Assembly: GCA_001464765.1 (NCBI GenBank)
Contig: LNDV01000029.1
Span: forward strand, 248,001 to 312,000
Direction: 5' to 3'
DNA from: Betaproteobacteria bacterium Ga0077526
GTDB lineage: Bacteria > Pseudomonadota > Gammaproteobacteria > Burkholderiales > Ga0077523
DNA: 64,000 nt
Part shown: piece by piece, positions 1 through 9,747 of the stretch
How positions within the stretch are numbered: position 1 is the stretch's first letter
Layout: every line of letters begins with the position of its first letter
Notes under the pieces: model-generated
The model's input: the letters and a program-made list of their open reading frames with translations, nothing else
Databases searched by the model: none
Told to the model about the DNA's origin: nothing
Program-made: the position numbers and the translations under genes

Positions 1-2
1 CG

Positions 3-311
3 GCGCCAGGAGTCGATTTGCTACAATCGGCCGCAGTTCACGACGCAGCCCGCGGCATTCTCATCGACGCCTACGTTCCGGGTGTCCACGGGGGTTCCGG
101 CGTGACGGCGGACTGGGGGCTCATTCCCCGGCCGTATCCGAAACCGATCATTCTCGCAGGCGGGTTGCATCCGGCCAACGTGGCCGAGGCGATCCGTGCC
201 GTGCGTCCCTGGGCGGTGGATGTCTCCAGCGGTGTGGAGCTCGCCAAGGGTGTGAAGGATCACGACAAGCTGTCGGCTTTTGTGCGAGGAGTTCGAGATG
301 CAGATGTATGA
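3..311 (+). CDS. trpF: Phosphoribosylanthranilate isomerase, C-terminal part (cut by window edge)
   Basis: This is the C-terminal ~100 residues of the TIM-barrel enzyme that isomerises N-(5'-phosphoribosyl)anthranilate in tryptophan synthesis. The window begins inside the gene, so the N-terminus is missing. Diagnostic late motifs are present: GVHGGSG, then [11 protein letters not shown], which contributes to phosphate binding, and VDVSSGVE near the end. The stop lies inside the start of trpB, so the two genes overlap by about 14 bp, which suggests translational coupling. The trpF-trpB-trpA order with accD downstream is the usual proteobacterial arrangement. Confidence 0.93.
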   Translation, partial: APGVDLLQSAAVHDAARGILIDAYVPGVHGGSGVTADWGLIPRPYPKPIILAGGLHPANVAEAIRAVRPWAVDVSSGVELAKGVKDHDKLSAFVRGVRDADV

Positions 312-1497
312 CCTGCCCGACCGGAACGGTCACTTCGGTCCCTACGGTGGTGTGTTCGTCGCCGAAACGCTCATCCACGCCCTGGACGAGTTGCGCACCC
401 AGTACGAGAAGCTGCGCAGCGATCCGGCGTTCATCGAGGAGTTCGAGTACGAGCTCAAGCACTACGTCGGACGCCCGAGCCCGGTGTATCACGCGAAGCG
501 CCTGTCCCAGAAGTGCGGCGGCGCGCAGATCTGGCTGAAGCGCGAGGATCTCAACCACACCGGCGCGCACAAGATCAACAACACCATGGGTCAGGCGCTC
601 GTCGCCCGGCACATGGGCAAGAAGCGGATCATCGCCGAGACCGGGGCCGGTCAGCACGGCGTGGCCTCCGCGACCGTGGCCGCCCGCTACGGCATGGAAT
701 GCGTGGTGTACATGGGCTCGGAGGACGTCATCCGCCAGTCGCCCAACGTCTATCGCATGAAGCTTCTCGGCGCCTCGGTGGTGCCTGTGGAGAGCGGCTC
801 CAAGACCCTGAAGGACGCGCTGAACGAAGCCATGCGCGACTGGGTGACGAACGTCGAAGGCACGTTCTACATCATCGGCACGGTGGCGGGTCCGCATCCC
901 TACCCGATGATGGTGCGCGACTTCAACTCGGTGGTCGGACGCGAACTGCTCACGCAGATGCCTGACGTCCTTGGGCGTCAGCCCGATGCCATCCTGGCCT
1001 GTGTCGGCGGGGGTTCCAATGCCATGGGCGCGTTCTACCCGTACATTCCGCACAAGGAAGTCCGCCTGATCGGCGTCGAGGCCGGCGGTTTCGGCATCGC
1101 GACCGGCAAGCATGCAGCCACGCTCTGCGCCGGCAAGCCTGGCGTGCTCCACGGCAATCGCACCTACCTCATGCAGGACGACAACGGCCAGATCATTGAG
1201 ACGCACTCGATCTCGGCGGGTCTCGACTACCCCGGTGTGGGCCCCGAGCACGCGTGGTTGAAGGACACGGGCCGGGCGGAGTACGTTTCCGTCACCGACG
1301 ACGAGGCGCTTGAGGCGTTCCATGCCATGTGCCGCCTGGAAGGCATCATCCCCGCGCTCGAATCCAGCCACGCCGTGGCCCACGCGATGAAGATCGCCCG
1401 GGACATGCCGAAGGACAAGGTGCTCCTGGTCAATCTCTCCGGCCGGGGGGACAAGGACATGAACACGGTCGCGAAGCACTCCGGCATCGAACTCTGA
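298..1497 (+). CDS. trpB: Tryptophan synthase beta chain
   Basis: This PLP enzyme condenses indole with serine to give tryptophan. The start at 298 is chosen because a GAGGAG-like ribosome site lies directly upstream, although the frame stays open to a GTG at 280. The protein is 399 residues, the family's usual length. The PLP lysine is K92 in GAHKINN, the substrate loop is ETGAGQHG, and the cofactor phosphate loop is GGGSN at about 237-241. The C-terminal LSGRGDKDM is also typical. It overlaps trpF and is followed by trpA after a 111-bp gap that holds a GC-rich inverted repeat (about 1510-1540) without a T-tract. Confidence 0.97.
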   Translation: MQMYDLPDRNGHFGPYGGVFVAETLIHALDELRTQYEKLRSDPAFIEEFEYELKHYVGRPSPVYHAKRLSQKCGGAQIWLKREDLNHTGAHKINNTMGQALVARHMGKKRIIAETGAGQHGVASATVAARYGMECVVYMGSEDVIRQSPNVYRMKLLGASVVPVESGSKTLKDALNEAMRDWVTNVEGTFYIIGTVAGPHPYPMMVRDFNSVVGRELLTQMPDVLGRQPDAILACVGGGSNAMGAFYPYIPHKEVRLIGVEAGGFGIATGKHAATLCAGKPGVLHGNRTYLMQDDNGQIIETHSISAGLDYPGVGPEHAWLKDTGRAEYVSVTDDEALEAFHAMCRLEGIIPALESSHAVAHAMKIARDMPKDKVLLVNLSGRGDKDMNTVAKHSGIEL

Positions 1498-1608
1498 CCT
1501 TCGTCTAGGAAGCGGGCGCCCCCGGCGGGCGCCTGCGCCTTGCAGCGCCGCCGGGCCTTTCCGCCGCCGCACCCTCGGACGCCTCTCACCCGACCCCCCA
1601 CTGATCCC

Positions 1609-2406
1609 ATGTCCCGAATCTCCGAAACCTTCGCCCGACTGCGTTCCCAGGGCCGCAAAGCGCTGATCCCGTTTGTCACGGCCGGCGACCCCACGCAGGC
1701 GGCCACGGTGCCGATCATGCAGTCCCTGGTGACGGCCGGTGCCGACATCATCGAGCTGGGGGTGCCCTTCTCGGACCCGATGGCCGACGGTCCGACGATC
1801 CAGCGTTCCAGCGAGCGGGCACTCAAGAACGGCACGTCGCTGCGCAATGTGCTGGGCTTCGTCTCGACCTTCCGGCAGACCGACAATTCCACGCCCGTCG
1901 TGCTGATGGGCTATGCGAATCCCATCGAGGCCATGGGCTACGAAGCCTTCACCGAGGCCGCGGCCTCGGCCGGCGTGGACGGCGTCCTGGTCGTGGACTA
2001 CCCGCCGGAGGAGAGCGAGAAGCTCACCATGGCCTTGCGCACGAAGGGGATCGACTCCATCTTCCTGCTCTCGCCCACTTCCGAGGAGTCCCGGATCGAG
2101 GGTGTCGGCCGCCTCGCAAGCGGCTACGTCTACTACGTGTCGCTCAAGGGCGTGACCGGCGCGGCGAACATCGACCTGTCCGAGGTCTCGGGTCGCCTCC
2201 CGATGATCCGCGCCCACGTCAACCTGCCGATCGGGGTAGGATTCGGCATCCGCGACGGGGAAACGGCTCGAGCCATCGCGGGCATCGCCGATGCCGTGGT
2301 CATCGGCAGCCGGCTCGTGCAGGAGATCGAAGCCTCCACACCCGAGAACGTGGCGGCCAACATCGGGGCGCTGGTGCGCTCCATCCGGACGGCGATGGAT
2401 GCCTGA
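1609..2406 (+). CDS. trpA: Tryptophan synthase alpha chain
   Basis: It cleaves indole-3-glycerol phosphate to indole, which is channelled to the TrpB active site. The start chosen is the ATG at 1609 ([11 protein letters not shown]), which matches the family N-terminus. The frame is open further upstream to 1540 but that part is arginine/proline-rich and not family-like. The catalytic pair E49 and D60 sits in [14 protein letters not shown], and late phosphate-binding loops GFGIRDGE and IGSRLVQ are present. The length of 265 residues is normal. accD follows 42 bp later in the same orientation. Confidence 0.97.
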   Translation: MSRISETFARLRSQGRKALIPFVTAGDPTQAATVPIMQSLVTAGADIIELGVPFSDPMADGPTIQRSSERALKNGTSLRNVLGFVSTFRQTDNSTPVVLMGYANPIEAMGYEAFTEAAASAGVDGVLVVDYPPEESEKLTMALRTKGIDSIFLLSPTSEESRIEGVGRLASGYVYYVSLKGVTGAANIDLSEVSGRLPMIRAHVNLPIGVGFGIRDGETARAIAGIADAVVIGSRLVQEIEASTPENVAANIGALVRSIRTAMDA

Positions 2407-2448
2407 CCGGACCGGTAACCCGACCCTCGACAAGCAGGAGGCATTGCA

Positions 2449-3315
2449 ATGAGCTGGTTGCAGAAGCTTCTCCCGCCGAAGATCAAGCGCAATGAAGGGG
2501 TCTCCAGAAAGGCCGTGCCCGAAGGCCTCTGGAGCAAATGCGAAGTGTGCGAGACGGTGCTCTACCGTGCCGATCTCGAGAAGAACTTCGGGGTGTGCCC
2601 CAAGTGCGGGCACCACACCCGCCTGAGTGCCCGCGAGCGCCTCCACTATTTCCTCGACGAGGACGGCCGGTTCGAGATCGGTGCAGAAGTCGTGCCGGTG
2701 GACTTCCTCAAGTTCGTCGACAGCAAGCGCTACATCGAGCGTCTGCAGCAGGCCCAGGCCGAGACCGAGGAGGAAGACGCCCTCGTCGCCATGCAGGGCG
2801 CGGTGAAGAACATCCCGGTCGTGGTCGCCGCCTTCGAGTTCCGCTTCCTCGGCGGCTCCATGGGGTCGGTCGTCGGCGAGCGTTTCGTGCGCGCGGTCCA
2901 GACGGCAGTCGAGCAGAACATGGCGTTCATCTGTTTCTCCGCAAGCGGTGGTGCACGGATGCAGGAGGGCCTCATGTCCCTCATGCAGATGACCAAGACC
3001 ACTGCCGCGCTCACCCGGCTCGCCCGGCGGCAGTTGCCGTTCATCTCGGTGCTCACGGACCCCACCATGGGCGGCGTCTCCGCGAGCTTCGCCATGATCG
3101 GCGATGTGGTCATCGCCGAGCCGAACGCGCTGGTGGGCTTTGCCGGTCCGCGCGTGATCGAGCAGACCGTGCGGCAGACCCTGCCGGAAGGTTTCCAGCG
3201 CTCCGAGTTCCTGCTGGAGCATGGTGCCGTCGACATGATCGTCGACCGGCGCGAACTGCGTGACCGCATTGCGGCGCAACTGGCGATGCTGCTGCGCCTG
3301 CCCGCGCCGACCTGA
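2449..3315 (+). CDS. accD: Acetyl-CoA carboxylase carboxyltransferase subunit beta
   Basis: This is the beta subunit of the carboxyltransferase half of acetyl-CoA carboxylase; with AccA it moves the carboxyl group from biotin to acetyl-CoA. The N-terminal zinc ribbon has cysteines C31, C34, C50 and C53. The crotonase-like core follows, with the [11 protein letters not shown] and GGVSASFAM segments. It has 288 residues, the standard length. A GGAGG-type ribosome site lies upstream (about 2436-2440). The trpA-accD-folC order is conserved in beta- and gammaproteobacteria. Confidence 0.97.
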   Translation: MSWLQKLLPPKIKRNEGVSRKAVPEGLWSKCEVCETVLYRADLEKNFGVCPKCGHHTRLSARERLHYFLDEDGRFEIGAEVVPVDFLKFVDSKRYIERLQQAQAETEEEDALVAMQGAVKNIPVVVAAFEFRFLGGSMGSVVGERFVRAVQTAVEQNMAFICFSASGGARMQEGLMSLMQMTKTTAALTRLARRQLPFISVLTDPTMGGVSASFAMIGDVVIAEPNALVGFAGPRVIEQTVRQTLPEGFQRSEFLLEHGAVDMIVDRRELRDRIAAQLAMLLRLPAPT

Positions 3316-3328
3316 GGCATCCCTTCCC

Positions 3329-4645
3329 CTGAACGCTATCGATCCCCGCACCACGGCCGGCCCGGCACCGGGCGCAGAGGCCAGCCTCGACGAGTGGCTC
3401 CGTTACATCGAGAGCCGCCACGACAAGTCGATCGACATGGGGCTCGATCGCGTCAGCGCCGTCGCACGCAAGCTGTCCCTTACGCCGGCCTTCCCCATCC
3501 TCACCGTCGGCGGCACGAACGGCAAGGGATCGACCTGTGCCATGCTGGAGTCGATCCTCGACCGGGCGGGCTACCGCGTGGGCTGTTACACGAGCCCGCA
3601 TCTGCTGACCTACAACGAACGGGTGCGCGTCGGACGCCGGCAGGCGGAGGATTCGACTCTGACCGAGGCGTTTGCCGCCGTGGAGGCGGCGCGCGGGGAC
3701 GTGTCTCTGACGTACTTCGAGTTCGGCACGCTCGCCGCCATGTGGCATTTCCTGCGTGCGGGTGTGGACGTGGCAGTGCTGGAGGTCGGGCTCGGCGGAA
3801 GGCTGGATGCCGTCAACGTGTTCGATGCGGACGTCGCGGTCATCACCTCCATCGGCATCGATCACATCGAATACCTTGGTCCCACGCGGGAGAGCATCGG
3901 CTTCGAGAAGGCGGGCATCCTGCGCAGCGCCCGCCCCGCCGTCATCGGCGACCCCGATCCGCCCCATACCATCGACGAGCACGCATCACGGATCGGTGCG
4001 CTGCAGATCCGCAACGGCATCGAGTTCCGTGCGTTGCGCGAAGACACGCAATGGCGCTACGAGGGCCCCGGCGGCATGCGCTCGGGGCTGCCGTATCCGG
4101 CCTTGCGCGGTCACTATCAGCTCGACAACGCAGCCGCCGCCATCACCGCCCTCGATTGCCTGAAGGACCGTGTTCCCGTCGCTTCCGGCGCGGTCCGCGA
4201 AGGTCTCCTGACGGTCGAACTGCCCGGCCGCTTTCAGGTGCTGCCGGGGCGGCCGGTGACAGTCCTCGATGTCGCGCACAACCCGCACGCCGCCCAGCGT
4301 TTCGCCAGCGCACTGGAGCAGATGGAATCGTTCCACAAGACTCATGCCGTGTTCGCGATGCTCCACGACAAGGATATCGTCGGGGTGGTGCGCGCCGTGA
4401 AGCCGCACGTTGACCGCTGGTACCTCGCGCCGCTCGAGGGCCCGCGGGGCACGGATGTCGCTACCCTCTCCCGGGCACTCGACGATGCCGGTGCCTACGA
4501 CGAAGTGCTGAGCTTCGGATCGGTCGCCGAAGCTCTCTCGGAAGCGAAGTCCGCAGCGCGTGCCGATGATAGAATTTTGGTCTTCGGCTCTTTCCTCACC
4601 GTCGCGCAGGCGTTCGAGTCGGACGCGCTGCGGATCAGACGATAG
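3329..4645 (+). CDS. folC: Bifunctional folylpolyglutamate synthase / dihydrofolate synthase
   Basis: It adds glutamate to dihydropteroate and folates. The P-loop is GGTNGKGST, followed by TSPHLL, EVGLGGRLDAVN, an IDHIEYLG segment and the C-terminal-domain signature DVAHNPHA. The start is uncertain. The frame is open from a GTG at 3260 inside accD, but homologues begin only a few residues before the SLDEWLRYIE segment, so a CTG at 3329 is preferred; no ATG or GTG lies at that place. The gene ends at 4645 and the next starts at 4646 with no gap. Confidence 0.93.
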   Translation: MNAIDPRTTAGPAPGAEASLDEWLRYIESRHDKSIDMGLDRVSAVARKLSLTPAFPILTVGGTNGKGSTCAMLESILDRAGYRVGCYTSPHLLTYNERVRVGRRQAEDSTLTEAFAAVEAARGDVSLTYFEFGTLAAMWHFLRAGVDVAVLEVGLGGRLDAVNVFDADVAVITSIGIDHIEYLGPTRESIGFEKAGILRSARPAVIGDPDPPHTIDEHASRIGALQIRNGIEFRALREDTQWRYEGPGGMRSGLPYPALRGHYQLDNAAAAITALDCLKDRVPVASGAVREGLLTVELPGRFQVLPGRPVTVLDVAHNPHAAQRFASALEQMESFHKTHAVFAMLHDKDIVGVVRAVKPHVDRWYLAPLEGPRGTDVATLSRALDDAGAYDEVLSFGSVAEALSEAKSAARADDRILVFGSFLTVAQAFESDALRIRR

Positions 4646-5455
4646 ATGGCTCAACCGGTCTCCGACGAAGCACTTCAGCTACGCAAGCGCGCACGCCGCC
4701 GATTGGTCGGCGCGATAGCGCTCGTGGCCATCGTTGTGCTCGTGCTCCCGTGGTTCCTCGACAACCGGCCGCCCGAGCCGCTCAAGAACGTCGAGATCGT
4801 CATTCCTCCTGTCCCGCCGGTCGACAAGCAATTCCCCAAGGCGCCGGAGGCGGATGCACTGCCTGCCGCGCCTGCGGACGGCTCGACGTCGCCGGCCGCT
4901 CCGCCTTCTTCATCCAATGCGGACCCTGCATCGCCCGGGGCGACTTCTCCCGCGCCCGTCAGTCCGCCCCCGGTGACCGCGCCCGTGCCGGCTCCGGTCG
5001 AACCCGAGGCGAAGCCTGCCGAAAAGCTCCAGGACAAGCCCCTGGAGAGGCCGGCGGACAAATCCGCCGAGAAGCCCGCGCCGAAGCCGTCTGCCAAGCC
5101 TCCCGAGAAGTCCACCGACAAGCCCGCTCCGAAAACCGCCGAGAAGCCGGCTCCGCCCAAGACCAAGCCGCCAGCGGCCGAGAAGCCCGCCATCGCCAAG
5201 GTGCCGCCGGGCAAGGGACACGTCATCCAGCTGGGCGCGTATTCCTCGAAGGAGAACGCGAGTCAGCTCCTCGCCGAACTCCGTTCGGCCGGTTTCCCCG
5301 GTTACATCGAGCCCGTCAAGACACCCGATGGCACCAAGACGCGGGTGCGCTGCGGCCCCTTCCCGACGCCCGAGGCGGCCGAGGCGGCGCGTACCAAGCT
5401 GGTCGCCAGGAAGCTCGCTGCGGGCGAGCTCAAGGTCGTGCAGGCAGGCCAGTGA
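4646..5455 (+). CDS. SPOR-domain membrane protein (DedD/FtsN-like)
   Basis: This 269-residue protein has a short cytoplasmic N-terminus, one membrane segment at about 22-38, a long low-complexity linker (about 60-188) of proline, alanine and lysine with many EKPA/DKPA repeats, and a C-terminal SPOR domain (about 190-265, beginning around GHVIQLGAYSS). SPOR domains bind denuded peptidoglycan glycan at the division septum, so a role in cell division is inferred. The position between folC and cvpA is that of dedD in gammaproteobacteria. The linker suggests it spans the periplasm to reach the wall. Confidence 0.88.
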   Translation: MAQPVSDEALQLRKRARRRLVGAIALVAIVVLVLPWFLDNRPPEPLKNVEIVIPPVPPVDKQFPKAPEADALPAAPADGSTSPAAPPSSSNADPASPGATSPAPVSPPPVTAPVPAPVEPEAKPAEKLQDKPLERPADKSAEKPAPKPSAKPPEKSTDKPAPKTAEKPAPPKTKPPAAEKPAIAKVPPGKGHVIQLGAYSSKENASQLLAELRSAGFPGYIEPVKTPDGTKTRVRCGPFPTPEAAEAARTKLVARKLAAGELKVVQAGQ

Positions 5456-5474
5456 CGCGGTCCGGAACGAGCCG

Positions 5475-5972
5475 ATGACCTGGTTTGACTTCACTGTGCT
5501 GGCCATCCTGGGGGTGTCGATCCTTCTCGGAGTCATGCGCGGTTTCGTGAAGGAAGCCATCGCGCTCGTGTCGTGGGTGCTGGCGTTCGTGGCCGCGCGG
5601 CAGTTCGCGGGGGCCGCCGGCGCGTTCCTCCCGCAGTCCGTCCAGCCCGCCGAATTGCGGATGGCCATCGGTTTCGTCGTGATCCTGCTCGCCGGTCTGC
5701 TGGTACTCTGGCTGGTGGGCTTTCTCCTGACTGAGGCGATCCAAGCCGCGGGCCTGTCATCTGCGAACCGTTCGATCGGGGCGCTCTTCGGTCTGGTGCG
5801 GGGGCTGTTCATCGCCGTGGTCGTGGTGATGGTGGCAGGCCTCACCTCCATTCCCGATTCACCGGGATGGCGCAATGCGTGGTTTTCCGCACCGCTGCAG
5901 GAGATTGCGCTGGCTGCGCGTGCGTGGTTGCCCGAATCGGTCAAGGCCAACGTGAAGTACGATCGGGATTGA
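5475..5972 (+). CDS. cvpA: CvpA family membrane protein
   Basis: This is a 165-residue inner-membrane protein with about four hydrophobic segments (roughly 5-25, 30-45, 62-85 and 100-122). It starts MTWFDF, typical of the family. CvpA is needed for colicin V production in E. coli and lies immediately upstream of purF there too; its exact role in ordinary cells is envelope-related and not well defined. The ATG at 5475 is preferred over the longer open frame from 5328, which overlaps the SPOR gene and reads as arginine/proline-rich shadow sequence. Confidence 0.93.
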   Translation: MTWFDFTVLAILGVSILLGVMRGFVKEAIALVSWVLAFVAARQFAGAAGAFLPQSVQPAELRMAIGFVVILLAGLLVLWLVGFLLTEAIQAAGLSSANRSIGALFGLVRGLFIAVVVVMVAGLTSIPDSPGWRNAWFSAPLQEIALAARAWLPESVKANVKYDRD

Positions 5973-6039
5973 CGGGTTGAATCTGCCGGACGGTGTCCGG
6001 CACTCGATGGGATCGGTAGCGCAACGGAGGTAGACAGTC

Positions 6040-7563
6040 GTGTGTGGCATTCTCGGAGTCGTCGCGTCCGGTCCGGTCAATCAGGTTCTCTACGACGGAT
6101 TGCTCGTCCTGCAGCATCGCGGGCAGGACGCCGCGGGGATCGTCACCGCGGAGCAGGGCACCTTCCACATGCACAAGGGCAATGGTCTGGTGCGGGACGT
6201 GTTCCGCACGCGGGACATGCGCAACCTGCAGGGGACCCTCGGCATCGCCCATTGCCGTTATCCCACCGCCGGATCGGCGATGAGTGCGGCGGAATCCCAG
6301 CCTTTCTATGTGAATTCGCCGTTCGGCATCGTGCTCGGGCACAACGGCAACCTCACCAACTCCGAACAGCTGAAGCGCGAGTTGTACGACGCCGACCTCC
6401 GGCACGTGAACACCAACTCCGATTCCGAGGTGCTGCTGAATGTGCTCGCGCATGAACTGCAGCTGAGCGCGCGCGGTTTCAAGCTCGATCCCGAGGCCGT
6501 GTTCACCGCGGTGGCGGGTGTGCATCGGCGCGCCCGCGGCGCCTACGCGGTCGTCGCGGCCATCGCGGGGTTCGGACTGCTGGCCTTCCGCGATCCCTAC
6601 GGCATCCGTCCCCTCGTGGTGGGGCAGGCCGAGGGCGAGTACGGACCGGAGTACCTGGTTGCCTCGGAGAGCGTCGCCCTGGATACCCTGGGGTTCAAGC
6701 TCGTGCGCGACGTGGCGCCGGGCGAGGCGATCCTCGTGGACTTCGAGGGCAAGTTCCACTCGCGCCAGTGCGCGGTGAACCCGACGCTCAACCCCTGCAT
6801 CTTCGAGTACGTGTATCTCGCGCGGCCCGATTCCGTCATCGACGGCATCTCCGTGTACGAGACGCGTCTGCGCATGGGCGAGAGCCTCGCCGAGAAGATC
6901 CGCATGTCCCATCGCGATCTCGACATCGATGTGGTGATCCCCATTCCCGATTCGAGCCGGCCGGCTGCGATGGAACTCGCCAACCGCCTGGGGGTGTCCT
7001 ATCGCGAGGGGTTCATCAAGAATCGCTACATCGGTCGCACGTTCATCATGCCGGGCCAGTCGGTGCGCAAGAAGTCCGTGCGCCAGAAGCTGAACGCCAT
7101 CGGCATGGAGTTCCGCGGCAAGAATGTACTGCTCGTCGACGATTCCATCGTGCGCGGCACCACCAGCCGCGAGATCGTGTCGATGGCGCGGGAGTCCGGC
7201 GCGGCAAAGGTCTTCTTCGCCTCTGCGTCGCCGCCCGTGCGGTATCCCAATGTGTACGGCATCGACATGCCGTCACCCAAGGAACTCATTGCGAATGGCC
7301 GGACCGACGACGAGATCGCACGCGAGATCGGTGCCGACCGGCTGATCTACCAGGACCTCGATGCCCTGGTCGGAGCGATCCGTTCCGTGAATCCCAAGGT
7401 GACGCGGTTCGAGACGTCGTGCTTCAGTGGCGAATACATCACCGGCGACATCACGCCCGAGTATCTGGCCGGCATCGAAAGAGACCGGAACGACGACAGC
7501 CTGACCCGTCGCGGCGCGACGGCGAGTACGCAACTCGACCTGAACCTCGTCGAGGCGGGGTGA
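6040..7563 (+). CDS. purF: Amidophosphoribosyltransferase
   Basis: This enzyme makes phosphoribosylamine from PRPP and glutamine, the first committed step of purine synthesis. The start is a GTG at 6040, preceded by a GGAGG ribosome site at 6026-6030. It places the nucleophilic cysteine at position 2 (MCGILGVV), to be exposed after methionine removal, with no propeptide. The N-terminal Ntn glutaminase domain is followed by the phosphoribosyltransferase domain with the PRPP loop [14 protein letters not shown] at about 362-375. The 507-residue length matches the E. coli enzyme. Confidence 0.97.
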   Translation: MCGILGVVASGPVNQVLYDGLLVLQHRGQDAAGIVTAEQGTFHMHKGNGLVRDVFRTRDMRNLQGTLGIAHCRYPTAGSAMSAAESQPFYVNSPFGIVLGHNGNLTNSEQLKRELYDADLRHVNTNSDSEVLLNVLAHELQLSARGFKLDPEAVFTAVAGVHRRARGAYAVVAAIAGFGLLAFRDPYGIRPLVVGQAEGEYGPEYLVASESVALDTLGFKLVRDVAPGEAILVDFEGKFHSRQCAVNPTLNPCIFEYVYLARPDSVIDGISVYETRLRMGESLAEKIRMSHRDLDIDVVIPIPDSSRPAAMELANRLGVSYREGFIKNRYIGRTFIMPGQSVRKKSVRQKLNAIGMEFRGKNVLLVDDSIVRGTTSREIVSMARESGAAKVFFASASPPVRYPNVYGIDMPSPKELIANGRTDDEIAREIGADRLIYQDLDALVGAIRSVNPKVTRFETSCFSGEYITGDITPEYLAGIERDRNDDSLTRRGATASTQLDLNLVEAG

Positions 7564-7615
7564 CGGCGCCGCGGGATGCGGTTACACTCCATCCCGTTCA
7601 CTCGTATTTGGGGTG

Positions 7616-7675
7616 GGCGGCGCCGATTTGAATAAACAGCTTGCGGGCGCCTAAGCAAATTCGGCTAAAGCGTCG
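7616..7675 (+). promoter_or_regulatory. SAM-II (SAM-alpha) type riboswitch aptamer, candidate
   Basis: Between purF and metZ the RNA can form the H-type pseudoknot of the SAM-II class. P1 pairs GGCGCC (7619-7624) with GGCGCC (7646-7651). The loop opens with GAUUUG (7625-7630) and closes with GCUUGC (7639-7644). A UAAGCAAAUUCG linker is followed by GCUAAAGC (7664-7671), which pairs with GCUUGC to form P2. GAUUUG, GCUUGC and GCUAAAGC are the conserved blocks of this class. The downstream gene, metZ, is a known SAM-regulated target. Covariation was not tested. Confidence 0.75.
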
Positions 7676-7682
7676 CGAATGA

Positions 7683-7719
7683 AAACCCGTTCGAGCGCCA
7701 AGCCGGACGGGTTTTTTTT
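7683..7719 (+). terminator. Intrinsic terminator of the metZ leader
   Basis: An AACCCGU...ACGGGUU hairpin with CG pairs near the loop is followed by an eight-T run (7712-7719). It lies between the riboswitch candidate and the metZ start codon at 7734, so readthrough would be required for metZ expression. This is the layout expected for SAM-dependent transcription attenuation. Confidence 0.82.
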
Positions 7720-7733
7720 CGCGAGGCACTCTC

Positions 7734-8918
7734 ATGAGTCATTCTGAACTGGCTGTCGAAACGCTCGCCGTGCGCGAGGGCATCCACCGCACGCCCTTCG
7801 GCGAGCATTCCGAACCGCTGTTCCTCACGTCCAGCTTCGTCTTCGATTCGGCCGCCCAGGCCGCAGCCCGGTTTGCGGGCGAGGACGACGGCTTCGTCTA
7901 CTCCCGCTACACCAATCCCACGGTCCGGGCCTTCGAGGAGCGCCTCGCTGCCATGGAAGGGGCCGAGTGCTGCGTCGCGACCGCCTCGGGGATGGCCGCC
8001 ATCCTCGGCTGTGTCATGGGCCTCATGCGCGCGGGCGAGCACATCGTGTCCTCGCGCAGTCTGTTCGGTGCCACGAGTCAGCTCTTCAACAACTTCCTCG
8101 CCAAGTTCGGTGTGACCACCACTTACGTGCCGCTGGCGGACCCGGAGGCGTGGGAGGCGGCGATCCGCCCCGAGACGCGCCTGCTGTTTCTCGAGACGCC
8201 ATCCAACCCGATGATGGAACTGGCGGACATCCCGGCCATCGCCGAGATCGCGCATCGGCGAGGCGTCCTCCTCGTCGTCGACAACTGTTTCTGTTCGCCG
8301 GCGCTTCAGCAGCCGATCGCCCTCGGCGCGGACATCGTCATTCATTCGGCGACCAAGTATCTCGACGGGCAGGGGCGGGTCCTCGGCGGTGCGGTGCTGG
8401 GGCGGCGGTCGGTCGTGCTGGATCCGCTGACGGCATTCCTGCGGAACGCCGGCGCCACGTTGAGCCCCTTCAATGCGTGGGTTGTCCTCAAGGGTCTGGA
8501 GACGCTCAAGATCCGCATGGATGCCCAGTCTGCGAGCGCTGCCGCGCTCGCAGACTGGCTCGAAGCGCACCCGGGCGTGAAGCGTGTCCACTATCCGGGT
8601 CTCGCTTCGCACCCTCAGCATGCGCTGGCCTCCCGCCAGCAGAAGTCCGGCGGCGCGATCGTCTCCTTCGAGGTGGACGGGGGGCGTGAGCGCGCGTGGA
8701 AAGTGGTGGACTCGACCAGACTGCTCTCGATCACGGCGAATCTCGGAGACACCAAGACCACCATCACCCATCCGGCAAGCACCACGCACGGACGGCTGAC
8801 CGCCGAGGCACGCGCGTCGGCCGGCGTGACCGAAGGGTTGCTGCGGATTTCGGTGGGGCTGGAAGGTCTGGAGGACTTGAAGGCGGACCTCGATCGCGGG
8901 CTCTCCGCCGCGCGCTGA
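7734..8918 (+). CDS. metZ: O-succinylhomoserine sulfhydrylase
   Basis: This PLP-dependent Cys/Met-metabolism enzyme makes homocysteine directly from O-succinylhomoserine and sulfide. It has 394 residues. The Schiff-base lysine is K208 in SATKYLDGQG, the PLP phosphate-binding motif is ASGMAAIL, and the C-terminal SVGLEGLEDL is typical of the family. The purF-metZ neighbourhood is the same as in Pseudomonas and relatives, which favours MetZ over cystathionine gamma-synthase. It is preceded by a probable SAM riboswitch and terminator, so repression by SAM is likely. Confidence 0.93.
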   Translation: MSHSELAVETLAVREGIHRTPFGEHSEPLFLTSSFVFDSAAQAAARFAGEDDGFVYSRYTNPTVRAFEERLAAMEGAECCVATASGMAAILGCVMGLMRAGEHIVSSRSLFGATSQLFNNFLAKFGVTTTYVPLADPEAWEAAIRPETRLLFLETPSNPMMELADIPAIAEIAHRRGVLLVVDNCFCSPALQQPIALGADIVIHSATKYLDGQGRVLGGAVLGRRSVVLDPLTAFLRNAGATLSPFNAWVVLKGLETLKIRMDAQSASAAALADWLEAHPGVKRVHYPGLASHPQHALASRQQKSGGAIVSFEVDGGRERAWKVVDSTRLLSITANLGDTKTTITHPASTTHGRLTAEARASAGVTEGLLRISVGLEGLEDLKADLDRGLSAAR

Positions 8919-9680
8919 TCAGTTGCCGTTTTGCGCGGGCAGGGGGATCGGCAGTCTCGTGATGCCGGAGGCATCCACTCGCAGGCAATCCCCACCGCGA
9001 TCCCAGTCCGACAGCACCCAGCGTTCGCACGCATGACCGTCGACCTCGTGCCGATGGCACGCCGGTCGATGGGTGTGTCCGTGGATGAGCCTCGGGTAGC
9101 CGTGTTCCCGCAATACCGCCTCCACCGCGGATGGCGCGACATCCATGATGTCGGCACTCTTGGTCTGCTTCTCGCCCTCGCTGGCCTTGCGCGCCTGTCC
9201 GGCCATCGCGCGGCGAGCTTCGACGGGCTGACCGAGGAACTGCTGCTGAAAAGCCGGATTGCGCACCTGCCGGCGGAATGCCTGATAGGCGACGTCGTCG
9301 GTGCACAGCGTGTCGCCGTGCATGAGCAGCGTAGGCATCCCGCCGAGGCTCATGAGCGTGGGATCCTGCAGCAGCGAAGCACCCGCGCGAGCTGCGAACT
9401 CGGATGCCAGCAGGAAGTCGCGATTGCCATGCATGAAGGCGACGGTGACGGACGCGTCGGCGACCGCGCGGATTGCTGCCACGACCTGGCGATGCAGAGG
9501 CTCGTCGAGCGTGTCGTCGCCGATCCAGTAATCGAAGATGTCGCCGAGGAGGAAGATCGACTCCGCAGCCCGCGCGGGCCCGGCAAGAAAACCCAGCAGG
9601 GCGGCGGTGATGTCCGGCCGATCGGGCGACAGATGCAGGTCGCTGATCAGCAGGGCGTGGGGCAGGGCAGGCGGCGTCAT
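8919..9680 (-). CDS. lpxH: UDP-2,3-diacylglucosamine hydrolase
   Basis: This metallophosphoesterase makes lipid X in lipid A synthesis, acting at the inner membrane. All the metal motifs are present in order: ISDLHL, GDIFDYWIGD, HGNRD, HGDTLCTDD and HGHTHRP. The 253-residue length is normal. It is the last gene of a minus-strand cluster with the two cyclophilins, the same order (ppiA, ppiB, lpxH) as in many betaproteobacteria. It converges on metZ with no gap between the two coding regions. Confidence 0.94.
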   Translation of the reverse strand: MTPPALPHALLISDLHLSPDRPDITAALLGFLAGPARAAESIFLLGDIFDYWIGDDTLDEPLHRQVVAAIRAVADASVTVAFMHGNRDFLLASEFAARAGASLLQDPTLMSLGGMPTLLMHGDTLCTDDVAYQAFRRQVRNPAFQQQFLGQPVEARRAMAGQARKASEGEKQTKSADIMDVAPSAVEAVLREHGYPRLIHGHTHRPACHRHEVDGHACERWVLSDWDRGGDCLRVDASGITRLPIPLPAQNGN

Positions 9681-9747
9681 CGGGCCATCGGCCCCGTCGA
9701 TCCTCCGGCCGGTCTCTGGCGAGCGCCGGCCGGAAGCGTGAGTGGAA

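Noticed and set aside
1508..1540. Intrinsic terminator between trpB and trpA
   Set aside because: A GC-rich inverted repeat is present but no T-tract follows, and the operon continues into trpA.
148..3354. Very long minus-strand open frame opposite trpB-trpA-accD
   Set aside because: It is the GC-rich shadow of three well-identified genes; its product is His/Arg/Asp-rich without any domain.
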